NCBI GenBank assembly: GCA_016212295.1
Contig: JACRGO010000051.1
Coordinates: 1-30,270, forward strand
DNA: 30,270 bases
Reading direction: 5' to 3'
Source of the DNA: Nitrospinota bacterium
GTDB lineage: Bacteria; Nitrospinota; Nitrospinia; JACRGO01
In this document: piece by piece, positions 24,787 to 30,270 of the stretch
Position numbering within the stretch: the first letter of the stretch is position 1
Layout of the letters: every line of letters starts with the position of its first letter
Notes under the pieces: model-generated
Database searches by the model: none
What the model saw: the letters and a program-made list of their open reading frames with translations, nothing else
Told to the model about the DNA's origin: nothing
Made by a program: the position numbers and the translations under genes

Positions 24787-24957
24787 TTATCTTTGCGCGA
24801 AAAATAATTTGTCCATCGGTATCCTGATTTTTCTCTTGCAGCGCTTGCATTTGGCTATGGCCGCGTCGGATTGGAAAATGACTATACGGCTCTTGAGGAT
24901 ATTGTCCTCCAAAATGGTGAACCCGCATTCGCATTTGACAGTTTTATCTTGAGTCAT
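24787..24957 (-). CDS. Small zinc-ribbon protein downstream of amtB2
   Basis: A 56-residue protein starting MTQDKTVKCECG, with CEC at 9-11, a spacer LEDNILKSRIVIFQSDAAIA and CKRC at 37-40, and a basic tail KRKIRIP. It is clearly paralogous to the protein at 12861-13046: the ends of the two ribbons (KTV[RK]CECGF, LKSR, AIAKCKRCKR) are the same, while the middle and C-terminus differ. AGAGGA lies nine bases before the ATG, 12 bp after the amtB2 stop, so it is cotranscribed. It is short enough to be missed by gene finders. One zinc ion is probably bound by the four cysteines. Function is unknown; binding to RNA, DNA or a partner protein is possible. Confidence 0.82.
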   Translation of the reverse strand: MTQDKTVKCECGFTILEDNILKSRIVIFQSDAAIAKCKRCKRKIRIPMDKLFFAQR

Positions 24958-24969
24958 TTTGGCGGTCCT

Positions 24970-26313
24970 CTACCTTTCTCCGGTTACAGGCGGGTGTATC
25001 CCCCCAAAGCCGTGGCTGTAGGCGTTTTCTCCATGCAGGGCAAGATCAAGCCCATTGTGTTCATCCTCCTGGGAAACCCTGTGCCCCATGAATTTAAGCG
25101 CCGCGAGTATTAAGAGGGTCCCAACAACAGCCAAGGCGTAAGTGGCGGCAACCGCAATGGCCTGTTTCTCGAATTGGCCGGGGTTTCCATAAAAAAGGCC
25201 GTTGATCCCTCCAATCTTCTCTGATGCGAATAGGCCGGTGGCCAAGGTCCCCCAGGTGCCTGCCACCCCGTGTACCCCGAATACGTCCAGGGAATCGTCG
25301 TAACCCATCCTTGGTTTGAAAATCATTACAGCGTAGTAACAAAAAAGACTGGCCGCGAAACCAATGGCTATGGATGACATTGGACTCACGAAGCCCGCCG
25401 CCGGGGTGATGGAGCCCAGCCCGGCTATGGCGCCTGTCGCCACTCCAAGAATGGTGGGTTTGCCCCTGTGGGCCCATTCCAGCATGGCCCAGGTGAAGGT
25501 CGCCATCCCAGCCGAGGTGTTGGTTGTTACAAAGGCGTTCACCGCTGAGCCGTTCGCGGCAAGGGCGCTTCCCGCGTTGAATCCGAACCATCCGAACCAC
25601 AGGAGACCAAGGCCAAGCACCGTCATGGGAAGGTTATTAGGCGGCATTGGCTCATGGGGGTAGCCCCTGCGTTTTCCCACCACGATGGCTGCGACCAGGG
25701 CGGAGGCGCCGCAGCTTATGTGAACCACCGCGCCCCCGGCGAAATCGACGGCCCCGAGTTTCATCAGCCACCCGCCTCCCCATACCCAATGGGCAAGAGG
25801 ATCATAGACAAAGGTGGCCCAAAGCAGGGTGAAGACAATGAGCGTGGAAAATTTAATCCTCTCTATGAAGGCCCCGGTTATAAGGGCCGGGGTGATGATC
25901 GCGAACATCCCCTGGAACATCATGAAGAGCTGATGAGGGATGGTGGACCCGGGGGCAGGTTCCAGTCCGACCCCGTTAAGCCCAAGAAAATCCAGGCCCC
26001 CGACGATTCCCCCCTTGTCCGGGCCAAAGGCCAGGGTATATCCCCACAGGACCCATTGCACGCTTATCAGGCAAAGGCAGATGAAGGAGAGCATAAGAGT
26101 ATTGAGAAGGTTCTTCCTTCTGACCATTCCTCCGTAAAAAAGGGCAAGGCCTGGGGTCATGAGCATCACCATGGCGGTTGATATCAAAAGCCAGGCCGTG
26201 TTGCCTGAATCAATGGATGCGGCCGCGTCCTCCTGGGCCCAAAGCATGGAGGGCTGGAATAGCGCCGCGGCGGCTGTTAGGAGTAAAACGAGATATAAAT
26301 TGATAAGTTTCAT
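24970..26313 (-). CDS. amtB: Ammonium transporter AmtB (second copy)
   Basis: A 447-residue Amt channel with a signal peptide (about 1-26, ending LWAQ) and about 11 membrane segments. Key marks: SGNTAWLLIS, PGLALFYGGMVRRKN, GAFIERIKFS, DPLAHWVWGGGW and GVHGVAGTWGTLATG, which carry the twin histidines of the pore. It is close to the first copy throughout but has a longer C-terminus ending HGFGGIHPPVTGER. The ATG has GGGGG eight bases upstream. Unlike the first copy it has no glnK beside it; it may be regulated by the same PII protein. The promoter is the sigma-54 site at 26398, giving a leader of about 73 nt. Confidence 0.96.
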   Translation of the reverse strand: MKLINLYLVLLLTAAAALFQPSMLWAQEDAAASIDSGNTAWLLISTAMVMLMTPGLALFYGGMVRRKNLLNTLMLSFICLCLISVQWVLWGYTLAFGPDKGGIVGGLDFLGLNGVGLEPAPGSTIPHQLFMMFQGMFAIITPALITGAFIERIKFSTLIVFTLLWATFVYDPLAHWVWGGGWLMKLGAVDFAGGAVVHISCGASALVAAIVVGKRRGYPHEPMPPNNLPMTVLGLGLLWFGWFGFNAGSALAANGSAVNAFVTTNTSAGMATFTWAMLEWAHRGKPTILGVATGAIAGLGSITPAAGFVSPMSSIAIGFAASLFCYYAVMIFKPRMGYDDSLDVFGVHGVAGTWGTLATGLFASEKIGGINGLFYGNPGQFEKQAIAVAATYALAVVGTLLILAALKFMGHRVSQEDEHNGLDLALHGENAYSHGFGGIHPPVTGER

Positions 26314-26397
26314 GCCAAAACCCCCTGATTGAAAAATAAAAAATGGAAAAATTTCCCATCGGCGGAAAAAGCGGTCTAACCTTGTCTTCTTCCATTG

Positions 26398-26414
26398 AGC
26401 AAAAGGAATGCCAT
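26398..26414 (-). promoter_or_regulatory. Sigma-54 promoter for amtB2-zinc-ribbon operon
   Basis: The minus strand reads ATGGCATTCCTTTTGCT, identical to the glnK promoter, with GG-N10-GC spacing. The predicted start is near 26386. A leader hairpin with a following U-run (about 26361-26333) lies before the ribosome-binding site. Confidence 0.85.
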
Positions 26415-26453
26415 CTTCAAACTAATAACCCAACATGTTGAATTTTAATGCTT

Positions 26454-26490
26454 TACAAAGGAAAGATTGGGGCGGGACCAATAAAAATCA
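26454..26490 (-). promoter_or_regulatory. Conserved block upstream of the amtB2 sigma-54 promoter
   Basis: GGGCGGG at 26470-26476 followed by ATAAAAAT-N-ATGCT lies at the same 55-bp distance from the promoter core as at the glnK promoter. It is a candidate activator site. Confidence 0.5.
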
Positions 26491-26600
26491 TGCTTTAAAA
26501 AGTGGCAGAAAAGGAGGGCCATGCCTTATTTTCGAGCTTTAAATTGCGAAACCCTGTGGCTTTGATCGGCATCATCACTATATAATGAGGAAATTAGATA

Positions 26601-26718
26601 GAGGCACAAAGACAAAAGGCACAGAGTAAAAGATTAAAAGAGAGCTTTGCCGGATTGTAAATTTTATAATGAAATTTTAAGCTTTGTGCCTTCTGCCTTT
26701 GTGCCTGAGTTATTACAT
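26601..26718. repeat. Fold-back repeat, copy 2 (before nfeD)
   Basis: This repeat shares GCCGGATT-TAAATTTTA and TGTGCCTTCTGCCTTTGTGCCTGAGT with the copy at 12548-12658. The left arm GAGGCACAAAGACAAAAGGCACAGAG pairs with the right. It creates an open frame upstream of nfeD that is not likely to be translated. The rest of the 26314-26725 gap holds the amtB2 promoter region. Confidence 0.65.
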
Positions 26719-26725
26719 ACTTATC

Positions 26726-28015
26726 ATGAAAAAAACTTACTGGCTTTTATTTTTGCTGACCTTCCTTGTCTCCGTGCCTTTTACCAAGGCTCAGGATTCC
26801 GGTAGGATCATCGCCCTTAAAATATCGGGCGCCATCAATCCTGCGGTCGCCGAATACATCACCGGTGAAATCGGCAAGGCCGGGGAAAATGGAGACGCCT
26901 TTATCATAATTGAAATGGACACCCCGGGCGGATTGGACACCTCCATGAGGATCATCGTGAAGGATATACTAGGCTCTCCGGTCCCGGTGGCGGTTTTCGT
27001 GTCTCCGGACGGCTCCAGGGCAGCATCCGCCGGGACCTTTATCACCATGGCCGGGCATATAGCGGCCATGGCCCCCGGCACAAGCATAGGAGCGGCCCAC
27101 CCGGTCGACATGAGCGGACAAAAGATGGATGAGCACATGGCGGCCAAGGTGGAAAACGACGCGGTTTCATACATACGCTCCATCGCGGAAAAACGGCGCA
27201 GGAACGCCCATTGGGCGGAATTGGCCGTGCGGAAAAGCGTCTCCATTTCTGAAACCGAGGCCAAGCGGCTTGGGGTGATAGATTTTGTCGCCAAGGATAT
27301 TAAGTCCCTCATAATGGCGGTGGAGGAAACCGAGGTGACCACTAACTCAGGGACTGTGAAATTGAACTTGAAGGACCGTCCGGTCAAGACCGTTGAAATG
27401 ACCGGGCGCCTGCATCTTCTAAACGCCCTTTCCGACCCGAATATAGCTTATATGCTGATGTTGATCGGCATGGTTGGATTGTATTTTGAGCTATCAAATC
27501 CAGGCCTTATTCTTCCCGGCGTGGTAGGCGCAATAAGCCTCATACTGGCCCTTTATTCCTTTCAGACCCTGCCCATTAACTACGCCGGCCTTTTGTTGAT
27601 TGTAGTGGGACTGATCTGTTTCATCGCGGAAATAAAGGTCATGTCCTATGGACTGCTCAGCGTCGGAGGGGTGGTCTCCATCCTGCTCGGATCGTTAATG
27701 CTGATAGACAGTGACGTCCCTTATATGCAATTGTCCCGTACCCTGATTTTCGCCACGGTGAGCGTTACCTCCTTCATTGCCCTGAGCGCGATATGGCTTG
27801 CCATAAAGGCCGCGAAGAAAAAAGTCGTCAGCGGCCGGGAAGCCATGATAGGAGTGGAGGGGGAGGCCAGGACCGATTTGAACTTCGAGGGGGAAATCCT
27901 TGTTCAGGGCGAAATCTGGCATGCGGTCAGCCGCGAGCCTGTGGAGCAAGGCGGGAAGGTCATAGTGGAAGCCATAGAGGGCTTGAAGGCCGTGGTCCGT
28001 AAAAAAGTCTTTTAA
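26726..28015 (+). CDS. NfeD-type membrane serine protease
   Basis: A 429-residue full-length NfeD protein. A signal peptide (1-22) leads to a ClpP-like periplasmic protease domain (about 25-210). The predicted catalytic serine is S101 in RAASAGTF and the general-base lysine K141 in AAKVENDAV, by comparison with archaeal 1510-N. Four to five membrane segments (about 230-350) and a C-terminal OB domain (about 360-429, [20 protein letters not shown]) follow. Such proteases cleave the hydrophobic C-terminus of a partner stomatin, here encoded 13 bp downstream. The ATG at 26726 opens a typical signal peptide; codons further upstream lie in a dispersed repeat. No strong ribosome-binding site is seen. 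Confidence 0.92.
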   Translation: MKKTYWLLFLLTFLVSVPFTKAQDSGRIIALKISGAINPAVAEYITGEIGKAGENGDAFIIIEMDTPGGLDTSMRIIVKDILGSPVPVAVFVSPDGSRAASAGTFITMAGHIAAMAPGTSIGAAHPVDMSGQKMDEHMAAKVENDAVSYIRSIAEKRRRNAHWAELAVRKSVSISETEAKRLGVIDFVAKDIKSLIMAVEETEVTTNSGTVKLNLKDRPVKTVEMTGRLHLLNALSDPNIAYMLMLIGMVGLYFELSNPGLILPGVVGAISLILALYSFQTLPINYAGLLLIVVGLICFIAEIKVMSYGLLSVGGVVSILLGSLMLIDSDVPYMQLSRTLIFATVSVTSFIALSAIWLAIKAAKKKVVSGREAMIGVEGEARTDLNFEGEILVQGEIWHAVSREPVEQGGKVIVEAIEGLKAVVRKKVF

Positions 28016-28028
28016 AAAGGAGAAGAAA

Positions 28029-28805
28029 ATGGTTATCAGCAATTCCTTGATGTTATTGATGCTTCTGATGGCCCTCGTTTTCAGTTTCATTAAAATACTC
28101 CGCGAATACGAACGAGGGGTTATTTTTCAGTTAGGCCGTTTTTGGAAGGTGAAGGGGCCGGGCCTCATTATCATCATCCCCGGTATACAAAAAATGGTGA
28201 AGGTCAGCTTGAGGACCGTGGTCATGGACGTTCCCCCGCAGGATATCATCACCAGGGACAATGTCACGGTGAAGGTGAACGCGGTCCTGTATTTCAGGGT
28301 CATCGATCCGGAAAAGGCCATCATCAAAGTTGAGGATTATCTTTACGCCACCTCACAGATCTCCCAAACCACGCTGAGAAGCATTCTTGGCCAGAAGGAG
28401 CTGGATGATTTGTTGGCGAAACGGGATGACATCAACATGGCCCTTCAAAAGGTAATTGACCAGTCCACGGAGCCTTGGGGCATAAAGGTTTCCTCCGTGG
28501 AGGTGAAGAACGTGGACATCCCGCAGGACATGCAAAAGGTCATAGCCAAGCAGGCCCAGGCGGAGCGCGAGCGGCGTTCCAAGGTGATCAACGCAGAGGG
28601 CGAACTCCAGGCCTCCATTAAATTGAGCGAGGCCGCGGACATCATAGGAAAACACCCTCCAGCCCTGCAATTGCGGTTTCTTCAGACCTTGTCGGATATA
28701 GGGATGCAGCAGAACACCACCACGATTTTCCCCATCCCGATGGATCTGATAGAACCCTTCCTGAAGCAGCGCCTGAAGGATGAAAAAGGTGATAACCAAT
28801 TATAG
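28029..28805 (+). CDS. Stomatin/slipin-like SPFH membrane protein
   Basis: A 258-residue slipin. A short N-terminal membrane segment (about 5-22) precedes the SPFH (band 7) domain: [50 protein letters not shown] (split [21 protein letters not shown]), [17 protein letters not shown] coiled segment rich in Ala, Glu and Arg ([18 protein letters not shown]) mediates oligomerisation. It scaffolds membrane microdomains and is the usual partner and substrate of the NfeD protease encoded just upstream. AGGAGA lies before the ATG. The pair forms a two-gene operon. Confidence 0.94.
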   Translation: MVISNSLMLLMLLMALVFSFIKILREYERGVIFQLGRFWKVKGPGLIIIIPGIQKMVKVSLRTVVMDVPPQDIITRDNVTVKVNAVLYFRVIDPEKAIIKVEDYLYATSQISQTTLRSILGQKELDDLLAKRDDINMALQKVIDQSTEPWGIKVSSVEVKNVDIPQDMQKVIAKQAQAERERRSKVINAEGELQASIKLSEAADIIGKHPPALQLRFLQTLSDIGMQQNTTTIFPIPMDLIEPFLKQRLKDEKGDNQL

Positions 28806-28863
28806 ATAGTGGTAAAATTTGAATCTTGAACTTATCGCCCTTCGGGTGGAGTTTAAAGAATTT

Positions 28864-28982
28864 AACATCGAACACTGAACATCGAACATCGAACGTCGAA
28901 GGATGTCATGAGTCATGCGCTCATGGTCATTGCGCACTCCCTTTTTTAATTCGATGTTGGACGTTCAATGTTCGATGTTCAA
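28864..28982. repeat. GAACATCGAAC-type inverted repeat
   Basis: Left half 28864-28900 (tandem AACATCGAAC/AACATCGAACGTCGAA words) pairs with right half 28950-28982 (TTCGATGTTGGACGTTC, TTCGATGTTCAA). Between them is a short relative of the ATGTCATGAGTCATG repeat found beside guaB. It creates a false upstream extension of the following gene. Confidence 0.65.
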
Positions 28983-29004
28983 GTTTTTCCCTCTTCGATA
29001 TTTT

Positions 29005-30141
29005 ATGGCTTCCGAAACCCAACACCTTGAAAACATTTTCTCCTTCGCGGAGATTTTTTTCGATGACGTGGATATCGTCTTTGAAATAGATCCCGATGCG
29101 GGGAAAATCTATATGATCTCCAATAATTCCCATGAGGAGACGACAAAGATAACGCTCCGTGACGGCATCCAGAAATTAATAAAAAAACGGCCCCAAACCG
29201 ACGAGATGAACCCCATCCGGCTTTCGGTCCCAATCGGAGAAAAGAAGGAGACGATGTTCCTTCTTCCAGTAAAGAAAAAAGACGATTGGGCCCCAAAATA
29301 CCTTGGGATTATTGTCAGGGGCGCGGAAGATGAAAGCCTGGAAGGTTTTCTGTGCAGGAATATCAGGAAGAAGCTGGAGAGCGGGGCCTCCTCAATCGCT
29401 CCTGGAACCAATACAGCCCTTTTTTCCAGAAAACTCCAGGAATTCAAGCAATACGCCAAGAAACTGGAGGAATTGAACGCGAAGAGGAAAGAGGAAAACA
29501 TCAAACTCTTCAGCCAGCTTAAGAACATCAAGATGGAAAAGAAGTTCACCGAGGAAAATTACCTCAAGCTCTTGGCGCTGGTGGACGAGTTGGAAGTCGA
29601 GCGGAATGAATACAGGGAGATGAGTGAACGGGTCATTGAGGAAAACAATAAGCTTATAGGGCAAATGGAAGAAGTGGGGACCGTGATAGCGAAGGTCACT
29701 GAGTTTGAAAATGAAAGGCAAGGTTACACCAGGCTTTTACAAGAGAAGGACCGCTCAATCCAGAAGAGCAACCTGATAAGGGGAAACAAGGAGATTTTCC
29801 TTGATAAGTTCAAGCACCTCATCCTTGAAGTCAGCAATGACGGACGGATTTCCTACTGCAATAAAAACGTGGAAAAATTTTATGTTGACTCATTAGGCAA
29901 GACGGGCGTGGTTGGGAACAACTACCATAAGGTCTTGAAGTCAGATGACCTCCCGAAAATTGAAGGGGCCATAAGCGAGGCCATACGGGACGGAAAAGAG
30001 GCCACTATCGACGTCCGGCTCCATAAATCCAATCCCAAGACATATAAAACAGAGAAGGTTTTTTTTAAGCTGTATGCCTTCCCATTGAAAGGGGGCCAGG
30101 AAGGAGAAAACTCAGCCGGCCTTTTGATGTGGCCAGGGTGA
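29005..30141 (+). CDS. Coiled-coil protein with C-terminal PAS domain
   Basis: A 378-residue soluble protein. Residues about 1-130 form an unrecognised N-terminal domain (FAEIFFDDVDIVFEIDPD, PIRLSVPIGEKKETMFLLPV). A long coiled coil (about 150-270, rich in Lys, Glu and Leu) follows. The C-terminal part (about 275-378) resembles a PAS fold: FKHLILEVSNDGRISYCNKNVEKF, split as FKHLILEVSNDGR and ISYCNKNVEKF, then VVGNNYHKVL. No kinase, cyclase or other output domain is present; it may be an adaptor in signalling. The frame is open to 28915, but the extra codons lie in the dispersed repeat, so the ATG at 29005 (MASETQHLENI) is chosen. No clear ribosome-binding site was found. Confidence 0.75.
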   Translation: MASETQHLENIFSFAEIFFDDVDIVFEIDPDAGKIYMISNNSHEETTKITLRDGIQKLIKKRPQTDEMNPIRLSVPIGEKKETMFLLPVKKKDDWAPKYLGIIVRGAEDESLEGFLCRNIRKKLESGASSIAPGTNTALFSRKLQEFKQYAKKLEELNAKRKEENIKLFSQLKNIKMEKKFTEENYLKLLALVDELEVERNEYREMSERVIEENNKLIGQMEEVGTVIAKVTEFENERQGYTRLLQEKDRSIQKSNLIRGNKEIFLDKFKHLILEVSNDGRISYCNKNVEKFYVDSLGKTGVVGNNYHKVLKSDDLPKIEGAISEAIRDGKEATIDVRLHKSNPKTYKTEKVFFKLYAFPLKGGQEGENSAGLLMWPG

Positions 30142-30254
30142 ATTTGTTCTTTTCCCTATCTCACTGATATATAAGAGAGAACCATCGACTCCTGGACATT
30201 GAACCGCGAATGGGGTATAGTGTTCTTCATTAGCGTCTAATCTTGGAGGACAGT

Positions 30255-30270
30255 ATGGACATTAAACAAA
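30255..30270 (+). CDS. Start of an unidentified gene (partial)
   Basis: An ATG at 30255 is preceded by GGAGGA at four to five bases and reads MDIKQ to the window end. The strong ribosome-binding site supports a real start. Nothing can be said of the product. Confidence 0.5.

Noticed and set aside
26684-26725. Upstream TTG start for the NfeD protein
   Set aside because: The extra residues come from a dispersed repeat shared with 12548-12658 and would precede a complete signal peptide.
28915-29004. Upstream extension of the coiled-coil PAS protein
   Set aside because: The codons lie in a dispersed GAACATCGAAC inverted repeat; the ATG at 29005 starts the protein-like sequence.

Overview
The window reads as chromosome of a Gram-negative environmental bacterium. 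Outer-membrane features support this: a beta-barrel porin, a BamE-like lipoprotein and remnants of a TolC-type channel. Two-component signalling proteins are abundant and intergenic gaps are rich in fold-back repeats. No rRNA, tRNA or CRISPR array was seen. The mixture (sigma-54 ammonium operons, HD-GYP proteins, long multidomain kinases, nicking-type MutL, NfeD/slipin pair) would suit a deltaproteobacterial or Nitrospinota-like lineage, but I cannot assign a phylum from this sequence alone.

Layout. 1-2.3 kb: tail of a histidine kinase, a REC-HD-GYP regulator and a class I glutamine amidotransferase. 2.3-3.0 kb: two noncoding fold-back elements. 3.0-5.8 kb: a 5'-truncated methyltransferase, an MddA-like membrane methyltransferase, a TrmN6-like tRNA methyltransferase and a small lipoprotein. 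6.0-9.4 kb: mutL and guaB, each followed by a copy of the same short repeat. 9.5-11.2 kb: a graveyard holding a TolC fragment fused by deletion to a type I secretion ABC fragment, next to a frameshifted DDE transposase. 11.4-12.5 kb: porin.

12.7-15.2 kb and 24.5-26.4 kb hold two parallel ammonium-transport operons on the minus strand: glnK-amtB1-small zinc-ribbon gene, and amtB2-small zinc-ribbon gene. Both start at sigma-54 promoters sharing an identical 18-bp core, with a matching GGGCGGG block at exactly the same upstream distance. Both end in a related two-hairpin terminator, and a third copy of that element sits in the glnK leader. The second zinc-ribbon gene is only 56 codons. This repeated arrangement is the strongest candidate here for something undescribed.

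15.7-23.6 kb: a tight plus-strand signalling operon. It encodes an S1-REC-GAF-kinase, a REC-PAS-GAF-kinase, a REC-HD-GYP protein and an amidohydrolase. 23.7-24.4 kb: a HigBA-like toxin-antitoxin pair. 26.7-28.8 kb: an NfeD protease and slipin pair. 29.0-30.1 kb: a coiled-coil PAS protein, followed by the first codons of another gene.

Several genes have open frames that run upstream into repeats or terminators. For these I chose starts by ribosome-binding sites and family length, and each choice is explained in its entry.
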